This document shows, piece after piece, positions 10,165 to 21,048 of a stretch of 64,000 nt of DNA. The stretch is from Dastarcus helophoroides. Lineage: Eukaryota; Arthropoda; Insecta; Coleoptera; Bothrideridae. The position numbers and the translations under genes were made by a program. The DNA lies in contig CM053337.1 of the NCBI GenBank assembly GCA_028583605.1, forward strand, positions 25,778,162 to 25,842,161. The letters run 5' to 3'. The stretch's first letter is position 1, and the number at the start of each line of letters is the position of its first letter. The notes under the pieces were generated by a model. That model ran no database searches and was not told the origin of the DNA. It saw only the letters and a list, made by a program, of their open reading frames with translations.

Positions 10165-10650
10165 GCACCTACTTATCCGCTTGCCTATGGGGCGGCAAAG
10201 GAGATCATAAAGGGACTTCTAATAAAAGAACACAGCACTCACTGGAAGGGTGTCAATGGTCTGGAACAATCGCGGACGTTCACTGACAACCCATTGGAAA
10301 AAAGAGCCCAGGAACTCTTAAAGTTAAGTAAAAATCAACATAGGTGGACAGTTGCACTGTTTACCGGACATTGAGCCCTAATTAAACATCTTACAACAAT
10401 TGACGTAAAAGAAAATTCTACTTGTAGAATATGTGAAGAGGAAGAAGAAACTTCTTTACACATATGAGAATGTCCAGCTCTTGCAAGGGATAGACATTCC
10501 TGCTTTAGACTGAGCCAAGGACAATAGTGAAAACACCCATAGAGGAATTTCTCGAATTTTTCAAAAGAACGGGCCTTATATGAGTTTATCGTGGGGGGCA
10601 CAATAAGCTACAGCTTCAGTGCTGCAGGGATAACCGACCCCAAATGAATG
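10165..10650 (+). mobile_element. LINE fragment, RNase H / C-terminal end
   Basis: The + strand contains a decayed C-terminal part of an RNase H-bearing retrotransposon. It reads APTYPLAYGAAKEI near 10166-10205, then ELLKLSKNQHRWTVALFTGH (10312-10371), STCRICEEEEETSLHI (about 10417-10464) with the Cys-x2-Cys start of the terminal zinc knuckle, and ECPALARDRHSC. Interrupting stops (after FTGH and after LHI) show it is dead. It belongs to a different family from 13830-15165, which has its own version of the same region. Confidence 0.75.
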
Positions 10651-11355
10651 AATAATATTACTCGCATGTCTTTGGGTTGAAGAGAGTTATCAACCTCCAT
10701 TTTGACCCTTCATGCTTTCGCTTTTTCTACTATTTGGTGAAAAATAATCATCATTTAATTTTTTCTAAACATTTTGTTTTTTTCCAGATTAGCACGGTGA
10801 AAAATTAACTCTTTGCTCTATCCTCGGTTAATAAGTTTGACAAAAAGTTTTTAGGAAAAGCAACAGTTTTTGTTAAATGCTTCAGAGAATATTGCTACAA
10901 TAAAGAATATCAGGCTACGTCGACAACTGCTGAGAAATCACTAAAGATATTTTAGGAATATATGCACCATTTCGTCCAATAGACCATAAAAGTGTGCTAG
11001 AGATTCAGGTTTAAGTGCAACTTTATTTAAAATTGCATTATCAAAAATAAAAATAATAATCTATTATACTACAGAAGTAACTTTTCTTTTTGTTCAAATG
11101 TATTAGGTATTGCACCATTACATAGGGTAATGTCAAAAATTCGACTTTTCCGTTAAATAACGCGTAATAACTTAGGTACACACAGATCAATGGACGGCAA
11201 TTTCAGTCGTTTTTTAATGGCAAATTTTGAAGTTAGCACCCAGCAAATAGTATCATCGTTTGGAGAAAATTCGTCCCTATTCAAAAAAATTGACTTGTTT
11301 CAAAGTTAGTCAATATATAACGAGTTTTATAACAAAAAATCTAGTTTTCATTCTT
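10651..11355. other. no recognised feature
   Basis: AT-rich intronic sequence. No coding signal, repeat or palindrome could be supported. Confidence 0.5.
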
Positions 11356-12070
11356 TTCTGATGATAAAGCAAACAAACCTACTAATGGACGGTAAAATCC
11401 TTCCGATGGGATCTAATCTATCTATCCTAGGAGTGAATGCGAGCACAAACTTCTCTTGGGACGGTCATGTGTGAGCCATTGCCAATCCGTCTCTCAGAAG
11501 CTAGGCTTTCTTTTTAGAGCCAAAAAGTACTTCACATCTCATCAGCTGTTAACACTATACAAAGCTTAAGTTATGCCAACACTAGAATACTGTTCTCATG
11601 TTCAGCCCCAAAATACACTTAAGCTCTCTTGGATTCAATTCAACGAGGAGCGATTCGCTTAATTGATGACGAGAGTCTGTCCGATTCTCTCAAAACATTA
11701 GAGCACAGGCGTATGGTTGGTGACTTATCTCTTTTCTACAAGTACTATCATGGAAGATGCTTGCAGGAAATAATACGATTGATCTCCCTAAGGGCAAGAT
11801 TCTTGAGACATACTAGACAGTCGGAGACAGCAAATTCCTGTGCGGTCCAGCCTGACACAGTGAGGACTTCTGTCTACGGAGACTCTTTTTTTTTTATAGA
11901 ACTTCGAAGTTATGGAACTTGTTACCGAAAGGAATTTTTCCCAGAAATTGCAACCTATCCTTGTTTAGGAAGGCATTTCATCGCCATCTATCCTTGTTTC
12001 CGCATTCTACTCGCAGTGCTTTGAAATCATAATGGGGTTATCCTTTGCGAGTAGATTAAACTTTAAAAAA
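11356..12070 (+). mobile_element. LINE 3' end, CR1/jockey group, copy B
   Basis: This is a second copy of the family at 3067-3690, starting farther upstream (DNA matching the RT region with ATGGACGGTAAAATCC). The frame 11629-12024 reads IQRGAIRLIDDESLSDSLKT, RRMVGDLSLFYKYYHGRCLQ and RQSETANSCAVQ. Small deletions upstream (around 11480 and 11600) break the frame relative to copy A. It ends with TTTGCGAGTAGATTAAACTT and an A-run at 12060-12073. Confidence 0.85.
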
Positions 12071-12073
12071 AAA

Positions 12074-12644
12074 CGACAGCCGACGCGACAGTCGTGTCAT
12101 GCAATAATATAACAGAATAAAAAAACAGAGAAATGTAGGTAAACATCTACGTGTAAAATTATTTCTTTGTTAATTGTCTACGGATTGCAAGCAGCTTCAG
12201 AAGTCAAGAGCAAATAATGGTGATCGAACGAAATCTTAAAACCTGACATTATAAAGAGCGCTTAAACCGTTGTCCTTTAAATACAAAATTTTGCGCGGTA
12301 AGGAGCAAAGTTATATTCCAAAATGGTCAGCGGTTCCGGATATAACATTAGCAATACATACATATAATAATGCATTCACATAATATGGAACTTAATTGAG
12401 TTGCGGACATACATAGACTCAGTTCGCAGATCAAAGTTCAAATAAAGACAATTTAGATCATTAAAAGATTGGGTCATAGAAAACTTTATAAAAAAAAACC
12501 AACTTATGGTGAAAATAGGAGCCTCCTAAATAGCAAAGCAACCACCAACTAAAAACAAGATTAAAATATATTAGAAATCATTAAGGCGCGTAGAAATAAA
12601 AAAAATAACTACGCCTCAGATCTCGCCGTGGTCAAGAAAAAGTT
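12074..12644. other. no recognised feature
   Basis: AT-rich intronic sequence without a supportable feature. Confidence 0.5.
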
Positions 12645-13760
12645 AATAAAAGGATGGAAAAGCCAAATAGAGTATTGGATAATTTAAAGGCGTTTGACAC
12701 AGTCTGGCACCGGTCGGTCTCTTCCCGCCAAATTAACGTCTTATGGATTTTCATTGGGTATCTGTTATCTTTTTTTTTTTTTAGTGAAGCGGCCTAGTCC
12801 TTGGTTACCTTTGAAAACTGAAATACAAGTCTTGTCTTCTGAAACCAAGAAAGATTAAAAAACACAACAAAGTTTGCTCTAACGCGATTCGCTAGCCAAA
12901 CTATCATCTTCAGATAAGATCATCTTTAGAGAAGATGATGGCTACTGAAACGCGTTAGAGTAACCTTTGTTGTGTTTTTTAACCTTTTTTGGTTTCAGGG
13001 GACAAGACTTGTATTTCAGTCTCTGTTATCTGATATTTAGTTTCCTAAATGACAAATCTCTTTAGATAGAGATGAGATGACGTCTCATCAGAATCATTAA
13101 TGATAAATGCAGAAGTGCCCCGGGGTCTGTTCTATCTGCTACTTTGTTTCTTCTACACGTAAGCGATCCCTTAGCTTCAACGTTCAAGCCAATAACAGCT
13201 ACGCAGATAAGATGACAACGTAATGTCATCCTTTTTCTCTGATAAACCACCACCTTCGCTCCTTCAGATAGGCTAAAACAACAACAGATGCACCCGATTA
13301 GTCGTGATCTCGAGATCGTTTCGGAAGATGGACAAAAAAATCTGATTGACTTCAAAGTTTCAAAAACTTACGTCTCTGTTTCCTCTATGTCTAGAGATAA
13401 TACATCCAGCATTCTCATGGATAGTAAAATCCTCCTTATGAAATCTAATCTGTCTATTTTAGAAGTAAATACAAGCACCAATTTATTGGAGTGACCACGT
13501 GCGCGATATTGCCAAATTCTGCTTCTATCAGAGATTTTCTTTTTTCGAACCAAAAAGAAATTCACCTTGTAACAGTTTCTCACTTCATCAATCCCAACCT
13601 AGATCAACATTGCAGGACTCTTCTACTCGTTGAAGTTCAGATGCAAAACACACATTGGCTATTTTGGATTTAGTACAAAGAAAAGTAATGTGGGATTTTT
13701 ACCCAGTTTCAGATACTGGCGCACAGGCGATTAGCGACTTCTATAAGAAGGTGCCTATTT
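12645..13760 (+). mobile_element. LINE fragment, CR1/jockey group, with nested insertion
   Basis: This is a diverged copy of the same LINE family as 48626-50545, covering the RT palm. DNLKAFDTVWHRS (about 12685-12725) carries the first catalytic Asp region. After the nested element (12771-13021) comes the GSVLSATLFLLHVSDPL block (about 13120-13172), then a degraded catalytic YADD region. SRDLEIVSEDGQKNLIDF (13300-13350) and SILMDSKILLMKSNLSILEV follow. Many stops and frameshifts. It abuts the oppositely oriented LINE that ends near 13830. Confidence 0.78.
12771..13021 (-). mobile_element. foldback family A retroposon with TSD and oligo-A
   Basis: A 251-bp insertion splits the LINE and is flanked by a perfect 10-bp duplication TCTGTTATCT (12761-12770 and 13022-13031). 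Read on the minus strand it ends in an A-run of 12 (T-run 12771-12782). Its body is an imperfect palindrome whose arms contain AACACAACAAAG and GTTGTGTTTTTTAA. The two inner hammerhead-like halves are both damaged (GAAT for GAAA in one, core deleted in the other). A target-site duplication plus oligo-A points to retroposition by a LINE-type or Penelope-type mechanism, rather than cut-and-paste MITE movement. Confidence 0.8.
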
Positions 13761-13829
13761 TAAAATAGACTATTTATTCATTTTTCAGTTATCACACAGG
13801 AAAATTTCGTTCAGATTTCAATATATCAA

Positions 13830-15165
13830 TACATCTGTATTCGTTGTGGGTTGTCTAAAGTTTAGGCCAGCACTTAGGCCACCCTTTCCGGGCCCATTGG
13901 GCTATCCCCGTGATTGAGGAGGCCAGAAGTCTCCCAGCGTGGATCCTCTGATTGAGGCTAGTGTCGAGCAGTAACACATCACGTGCTCGACACTCGCATC
14001 GTCTTCTAAACACCCTCTACAACTCGGGTCTTTTATAATTTGCATTCTGTGGAGGTGTTTGTTTAATCGACAGTGACCTGTCCAAATCCCTATAAGTTTC
14101 CTGAGATTATTCCTTAAGAGTTGTAGGCATAGTTTTGCCCTTTCCCTGCACGGCATTCTAATGAATGCGTGAGTTTGTCGGCATGTTGTTATTGAATATT
14201 ATATGGCTTTGTGTTTACGATAAATTTCTTCGTTAAGTAGGGATCTTGCGGTTGATCTCGCCAGGGGAAGGGTTGGTTCTGGTCCAACAAATTGTCCCTC
14301 CGAACCCTTCCTCACCAGTTTGTCAGCACATTCGTTTCCCTCTTTTCCAGAATGTCCTTTGATCAATCTTAGATCAATTGTATCCTCTTGTGATAGACGT
14401 TCTAAAGCTAGGTGGCAGTTCCATACCAGCACTGAGTTTGTTTTCACATTCCTCAGGGCCTTAAGGGCTGCCTGGCTGTCCGTCTTTATTTGGATATATT
14501 TTTTTGTAATGTTCAGTTGCTTCATTTATTCGGTGCTATATAAAATTTCCAACATCTCCGCTTGGAAGATTGTTGAGTATTTATCTAACTTAATACTTAC
14601 ATAAAGGTCAGGTCTTCCGAGAAGATTCCTGTTACAGTGCCCGTATTTGTTTTCGATCCATCCGTGTATATGCTTACGTCTGGTATCCTTGCTTGTAGTT
14701 CATCCATTTTTATACGGTAGGATTTTGTAAAGTTATATTTCACTGATAGATGGTCCATCGGCGCACCTAGAATAGGTGCCTTTTGGAGCGCCTCCTCCAT
14801 TATGCGCCGGTGACCCACCATTTTACCTACCGTATTCCACATTCCTCCTGCTCCCAAACGGAGAGCAGAAGCCTGTGCTGCCCCCTCAAGAAATATATCG
14901 AGAGGTGGCAGGTACAAGATTGCCTCCATTGCTGCTGTTGGAGTGGATTTTATTGCTTCTATCACTGCCAGACACGCTAGTCTCTGGATGTGATTTCGCT
15001 TTTTTTTCTAGTGGTGCACTTTGCATTTGGCCACCAAACTATAATTTCGTAGCTTACAATTAATATGATGACTGCCGTTAAAGTAATCTTAGGGGGTAAC
15101 CCCCAAGATGTCCCGATGGTCCCACGGCATTGCCAGAAGATCTTGAAGGCTTTGTTTAATTAATT
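13830..15165 (-). mobile_element. LINE with RNase H (I/LOA-like), 5'-truncated
   Basis: The minus strand carries, from 15160 down, AFKIFWQCRGTIGTSWGL and EIIVWWPNAKCTTRK (RT thumb side). IQRLACLAVIEAIKSTPTAA and MEAILYLPPLDIFLEG follow. An RNase H domain starts with IYTDGSKTNTG (near 14650) and continues at 14199-14525 with IKTDSQAALKALRNV and LIKGHSGKEGNECADKLVRK, which holds the catalytic Asp and His region. The C-terminal block is IWTGHCRLNKHLHRM with PSCRGCLEDDASVEHVMCYC. Frameshifts separate the pieces, so it is inactive. The 3' UTR matches 18594-18992. Confidence 0.85.
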
Positions 15166-17398
15166 TTCAATGTATCAATACATACCTACATAAGTAAAAA
15201 ATAGTTTCAATTTGGCCTGCTGGCTACTCTCTCTGCGGGGAATATTCGTCATGCAAGGCCAAAATTCTTTTGTCCGATTTTTTTGCTCAATCCCAATTTA
15301 TTAGAATTGGGATTGTGCTTGGCTGCTTCTTCTTATTTAATGGAATTGGATTCAAGCATTACTTCTTTGTGAATTTCCTTATCTTATGCTTTAAACAATC
15401 GGTCACGGAGAAAGGCTTTGGCTTTGTCGGCGATTGCCGACGGATCCGCTCCCATAAAATTTTTGCAAAAACTCACAAGAGATGCGGGAGTATTTTAAAA
15501 AAGGGTTCTCGTCTTGGCATGATTTACCTAATTTAAAGGTAATTGCCATAACTTCCTCGTCCCCATTACAGAAAATGGCAAAAGCTAGCTATAAAATGTA
15601 CGTTAAATTAGAAATTGCAATTAACATCAACTGTTGAGACGGTTTGATATCTATATGATGTTGTCATAACGTCATTAAGTTTGACGTATATATGTTGTAT
15701 CGTATGGGAAGGGAAGGGCTGCGAATAAAATCTCTCTTTAAATTTGGGCCCATTTCTTTTCTGAGTGTGCGTAAGCGCATTTGAAAACATTGAATATAAA
15801 ATAGTAACATTGCGGAGTTTTCTTCCCTGTACGGTATAACATGTATGCGTCACTTTTAACTTTCCCCACGTACGGAAAACTTAGTAAAGACCAAAAATTA
15901 AAAAAATATTTTTAGTCAACCTTTTCAAAGATCAATAAATATGACTTTAGTGATTTTCAATAAATGGTTTACGATCTCATAGGTCAGCAGACGCTTATCA
16001 CGTCACCGGGTGCAAAGATATGGCAAACTGGCTAAAGCGTATTCCTAACTAATGACAACAAATTTTACGAATTATTGGCCATATAATTATTTCTATTTCC
16101 ACACAGTTGAAATTAATATGAAAATAATTTCATCTGTTTTACATCTTTTTTATAAAGACTCGATTGCAGGAATATTTAATTTCGGAGGCTGTCGGCAGTT
16201 AAGGTGTTATGTATGAAAAATGTTCCAATGACTGAATTCCCTAACACAACCCAAACTCAGCGTAGGTGTAGAGTACTTTTAGAATATTCAAGTGCCTACA
16301 TTTCCGAAAAGTACGGGTGGGAGCCCCTATGGAAAAAAAATGATGGATAAACAACACATGTTCTAAAAAAAAATTGTCGGCATCACATTTTCCCTCATAA
16401 ATTTATTCACAAAACTTAAAACGTTTTTAATGATTGTTGAAAACATCTTTCAGTACTGGCTACTTTTATAGCATTTGTACCCACTTCTTTGAGGCACATT
16501 AATTTTGTTCTGCTATTCGTTGTCGCTAACGGCCGATTTTCAAGCGAAAGAGCGAACGATCCAACGACTTTTTCAGGGACCTCGAGTTCGAAAGTAGTAT
16601 TTAATAACTTGCATGAATTCATCTTTTAGGTATTGCCTAAGAAATGTTTTATTTCTTTTAATTCCCGATGGTGCAGCTGTCACATTTTTATTCTTTTTAT
16701 TTGGCGATGTCGAAGTTGATTGGAGACAGAGAGTGACAGCCCTAAAAAGTGTTTCAATTATGATTTAAAAATATTTGTTTCAGCTGAAAAAAATGTTAAT
16801 TACGATTCGTATCATGCTCATTTTCTCCATCTTCTCTGAGAGTTTAGATATTCTGTAAAATACAAACTGACAAATCAATTAAAATTAACTTTAGCGAAGA
16901 GTAACTGATGAAACATCTTTCAAACCTAAATGAGTAGTACGACATATAAACAACAACCAAATCTTTGAGACTCCTTATATCAGCACTATACACATTTTAT
17001 TGGGGTTTGGAGAGGTAGATAACTTTTCAAGAACACTGAAAATTTTGGATGTATATCTTCCTATTTTCTCAAGAGGTTATTACTGTTGCAAAACTTTTTT
17101 TCATATTTTGCAAACCTAGATAAATTGTCCGTAAAAATTTGGAGCTCTAAAATGAATGTGAATTCAATATACTATAAATGCAGCTACTAGGTTGTCGTGA
17201 GAATTCAAGATTCTCAGAAACGTTTCTTCTTATCAATTTAATGCTTGACCCCTCTTGGGATGTAATATGGAAGGCAGTCAAACATTTATTTGAATATTTG
17301 AAATAGTTAAATGTTTATATAAATTTTTTTAGGATTTTAAACCTTTAGTAATCATAATTTACAAACTATATTTAACAACAAATAAAATAAATACATAT
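15166..17398. other. long non-coding intronic stretch
   Basis: I see no gene. Short frames at 15270-15536, 15608-15853 and 16416-16622 do not resemble any family and lack splice context. The part at 16180-16760 is less AT-biased than its neighbours and could be unique conserved intron sequence, but nothing specific can be supported. Confidence 0.45.
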
Positions 17399-17739
17399 TG
17401 TTGGGGGCTTATCGGTTTGAATTGATTATTAACACGTGAATTGAGTAATACCCACTTTATTACCAAACTAAACTCGGAACACTACAACTGAATAATGGAC
17501 TTACTTATTTACTTCTAACTACTAACTCACGAATTACACTGACTGACTTTAACTCACTCGAGGGAAAGGCGACCGCCTTATATAGTTTTGACTCCCGGCT
17601 TCTAGAAAAATCCCACAGATAAGGCTTTTCGTTTGCCAAAATTTCTGAAATGCTTCGTTATCGCGGCTGCTTTCCGCTTATCAGATGTTTCTAGAAAATT
17701 TTCTTACGTATTAAATTATATAATTTACATTTCGCTACA
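17399..17739 (-). mobile_element. solo LTR (minus)
   Basis: This is a 341-bp long terminal repeat that begins TGTAGC on the minus strand (right end 17739) and ends CCCCAACA (17399). It shares with the LTRs at 17827-18148 and 56323-56651 a TATA-containing segment (TATATAAGGCGGTCGCC, promoter of the element), a GATAAG-rich upstream part, and a 3' end with CCGATAA. No internal retroviral genes flank it. TG...CA ends and a length of about 330 bp fit an LTR retrotransposon; the superfamily is undetermined. Confidence 0.72.
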
Positions 17740-17826
17740 ATTTGTACCTAAATTTTGCAATAATACAAGTTTATGTTTTTTATTCTCTAAACCGACTTCG
17801 CTTTACATGATCGTGGGAGATTATAT

Positions 17827-18148
17827 TGTAACAAACTGTAATTATAAAATTTGTATTAGTGATTGTCTAGTGTAAAAAACTCTCTAAAACATTTGACAAT
17901 GAGAAGGGGCTGCGAAAATGAATCATACGGTAGATAAGCGCTCCAGACATCTCCGCAAGCGATAAACTTATTTGTACGGAGATCCGCCTAGAAAACCGGA
18001 AGGGTATAAATACGCGGTCGCCTTTCCCTCAGAAGTCAGTTAGATAGTAAGTCTGATAGTTAAGTGAATTATAATTGTAGCGTTTCGAAATCAGTTGGAA
18101 AGAAAGTGTTTACAATTCACGACAATTTCGAACCGATAACGCGCAGCA
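17827..18148 (+). mobile_element. solo LTR (plus), inverted partner of 17399-17739
   Basis: A 322-bp copy of the same LTR, starting TGTAACAAA and ending CGATAACGCGCAGCA. A promoter-like GGGTATAAATACGCGGTC lies at about 18001-18018, followed by TTCCCTCAGAAGTCAGT, the likely start of R. It lies 87 bp from an oppositely oriented copy. Neither copy shows a clean target-site duplication, so a deletion or rearrangement between two elements is likely. Confidence 0.72.
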
Positions 18149-18178
18149 GTATCAATATTATTTTAAACTTTTTTTTTT

Positions 18179-18216
18179 GTTTACATTATATCTTTTATAA
18201 AAGATATAATATAAAC
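18179..18216. repeat. 38-bp near-perfect hairpin
   Basis: GTTTACATTATATCTTTTA is followed immediately by its near-exact reverse complement. One mismatch; no loop. Possibly a chance AT-rich palindrome next to the LTR end. Confidence 0.7.
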
Positions 18217-18593
18217 AAAATTAAAAATTTAAAATCTTAAATATCCCATGCTGTTTTACTGTGCCGTTATGCGTTACCAATTCGATAATTCAAAACATTA
18301 TGAACTTTTAACACTTTTATTTAACAGAACAATTGAACAACCATAAATCTTAAGTGAAAACTGACTAATTTAGGATACAATTGCTGGCTTATATTGGTGT
18401 TCCACACATTCTAGAATATTTTATATCTACGAAACCTGGAACGCACAATTAGGTATCTTCCTAACAGCCTTAATTACTTGCAAATATTAGACACATATCT
18501 CGAAATTATGAACAATTTTTTCGGCTGTGTCTCTCCTCGACAGTTTCTAGTGAATATCTAGTAAATAACTTCGTAGTCCTTACAGTACTGATG
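18217..18593. other. no recognised feature
   Basis: AT-rich sequence between the LTR and a LINE fragment. Nothing supportable. Confidence 0.5.
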
Positions 18594-18992
18594 AATGCCC
18601 TGCAGGGAAAGGGCGAAACTATGCCTACAGCTCTTAATGAATAATCTCAGGAGACTTGTAGGGATATGGACAGGTCACTGTCGATTAAACAAACACCTCC
18701 ACAGAATGGGAATTATAAAGGACCCAAGTTGCAGAGGGTGTTTAGAAGAAGGTAAGAGTGTCGAGCACGTGATGTGACACTGCCCAGCACTAGCATCAAT
18801 CAGAGGATCCACGCTGGGGGACTATTGGCCTTAGTGTGGCCAGTTTGAGAGAGGCGTATCCAAAGGAAGTTCTTCAGTTTCTCAACAAGGTTGGGTGGCT
18901 GAATAAATGACCAAGGAACACCTCAAATAGCACAATGGGCCCGGAGAGGGTGGCCTAAGTGCTGACCTAAACTTTAGGCAACCCACAACGAA
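18594..18992 (+). mobile_element. LINE 3' fragment, same family as 13830-15165
   Basis: This copy holds only the C-terminal block and 3' UTR: MPCRERAKLCLQLLMNNL, GIWTGHCRLNKHLHRMGI, then PSCRGCLEEGKSVEHVM followed by a stop where the family continues with a Cys. The 3' UTR contains GGGCCCGGAGAGGGTGGC and AAACTTTAGGCAACCCACAA, the inverse of the end at 13850-13905. It is severely 5'-truncated. Confidence 0.85.
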
Positions 18993-19649
18993 TCCAGAAT
19001 CCAGTAGTCTATTTTGAAATTTTGTAAGCTTCAGTGTTCCCTACTATATGAATTTGGATCACACATCGACATCGTGCATAATAAATAAATTGTCTTGCGA
19101 GCTGAGGGTCTTTCAGTAAGTTTTTTTACTCATTCAACACCTAAGCTGTTATTTTTCTGTTTTTATAAGCATACACTTAGACAGGCTTTTTTTTAAGTCT
19201 TTCTAGGGAAAGTTTAACATTAATTTGCTTGAAATATTGTGTTATTTTTAGGTTTGTTTAAAAGTTTAGAGCTTTAGAACAAACATTTCTTTTGGTTTCT
19301 AGTTTTAGGTAATTAACTTTTATTAATAACAACCAGGTTATGCGACATATCCAAGGTTACAAAGATCACTATAGCGTGGTAACTTTCAATCTTGTATTAT
19401 GGTCTGCATTATAGCAACAGATATTAAATACAAGCACCACGGGTGTGATGTGTGTTTAGGTATGTTAAGTTAAATAATGTCAATTATATTTTCTGCAATG
19501 CACGTTTCGATTGTTACTGTTTTAGTGCAAAACATTGAATTGACAGGATTCCTTAATAATTTAACTTCCTAAATTAGTAAGTTTTGTTAAAATTTTAGAC
19601 CTCCAAATATGTTTACCTGGAAGTGTAGAGAACGAATCTGGTAAATTCT
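18993..19649. other. no recognised feature
   Basis: AT-rich intronic sequence. No feature could be supported. Confidence 0.5.
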
Positions 19650-20400
19650 TAAGGTACGAGGGTTAATCAAATATGAACAGGAATTTGTTTTTAAAAATTT
19701 ATTGCTGCAAGAAACGTATACTAAAGTTATTAACTATTTTTCTACATAACCTCCTGATTTTATTGTGCATTTTTCCCAACGGATCAGGAGTTTCTTAATG
19801 CCATCATCATAAAAAGAAGAAAGGCGTGTTTGCAGCCAGTTGCACAAAAATGTCCCAACAGCATCACCATGGAATGGCTCACCTCCTAGAGCTTCTTTCA
19901 CTGGCCAAACATATGATAATCGCATGGTGATAAGTCGGGACTATAAGGAGCGCATTCTAATGTTGCCCGATGTATTTCCTCTAATTTTTGATGTGTCATA
20001 TTGGCTAAGTGGGGATTGGTATTGTCGTGAAGCAAACCGAGTATTTGCGCCTCTCCCGCCGATATGCATGTTTTGCCTCATCCAATAATCAGTAGTAGGC
20101 AGCATTAACCCTACGACGTTCAGGCAGAAAATCGACATGCACAACAGCGTTAATCTTATCCGCAGTCACAGCATGGGTGAGTTGAGTTCGTCCTTCCAAA
20201 AATGTTTGTGCCATTCATTCACTTCAGTTTTTTTCAAACAAGTATCCCCAAACTGTTCTTCTAGTCTACGAAGAATTACGGCGAGCTTTGCACCTTCGAC
20301 GGTGAGAAATTTAATAATAATGCGCTACGCAACGCGCGGATGAATCTCTTGCTCACTCATTGTATTCAAAACTGACAAAAGGCGAGAACGGAATTCGCTT
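19650..20400 (-). mobile_element. internally deleted mariner (DD34D)
   Basis: A degraded mariner of about 0.75 kb. Its 3' terminal repeat is recognisable near 19655-19685 (+ strand CGAGGGTTAATCAAATATGA). The minus strand starts MSEQEIHPRVA near 20362, reads a mutated HTH domain (KFLTVEGAKLAVILRRLEEQ, FGDTCLKKTEVNEWHKHF), then jumps by a large deletion to INAVVHVDFLPERRRVNAAYY. The second catalytic Asp lies in HDNTNPHL and the third in SPDLSPCDYH, with 34 residues between (DD34D). The C-terminus is intact to GIKKLLIRWEKCTIKSGGYV. The first catalytic Asp region is lost. It cannot be functional. Confidence 0.82.
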
Positions 20401-21048
20401 AAGCACAGGAAGTCACCTGTAATTCCCAGCTAACATGTCTAAGAGTATGCGCACCCTCCCGACTTAGCGACATGCTATTCCAGTTTGTGTATGATTTACC
20501 CTTGAATAGACTTAAATATATTTAGAGCAAACAATTTTAACAAATCTTACTAATGAATGAATTTTATTTCAATTTTGGAACCTAATGTTTTGAAAATGTT
20601 AACGAATTGGTTTTAATTAACTTGAAAGTTAAATGAAACTAATTTAATAATATTTTAAGTTATCAAAAATCTAAAAAAAGAAGACTTTTAACTAATCTTA
20701 GAAGAAAATTCGGCGCTTCAAATCCGCCTCTTAGTGATTTTGAAGTGTGAATGAATTTCTCCAAAAAGGTAGAACTTTATGAGTTTTCTCAGATATCTAA
20801 CTGCTTGTTAGAGATTTATTTTATTTGTTAAAAGGTTAAAACTGTCTTCTAAAAAACGTTGAGTAGGTAAATGAATGTGCTTGAAACATCAAAACTTTGG
20901 ACTCATTTTTTTTTCTAGTTCGAAACAAATCTCATTAAAACTTTAGATCTCTAGAAAAATTTCCGTGAGAGCTTAGAGTTGCACATTTATTTTTATCGTG
21001 AATTTTTTGTTCTACAAGATATATGGTCCTTAAAACCTCCAGTACGGT
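20401..21048. other. no recognised feature
   Basis: AT-rich intronic DNA up to the 8-bp duplication AGTACGGT at 21041-21048 that borders the next element. Confidence 0.5.

Noticed and set aside
15270..16622. Frames at 15270-15536, 15608-15853 and 16416-16622
   Set aside because: No recognisable domain and no splice signals in sensible places.
17633..17875. 80-codon frame spanning two LTRs
   Set aside because: It crosses the end of one LTR and the start of an inverted one, so it cannot be an ancestral gene.
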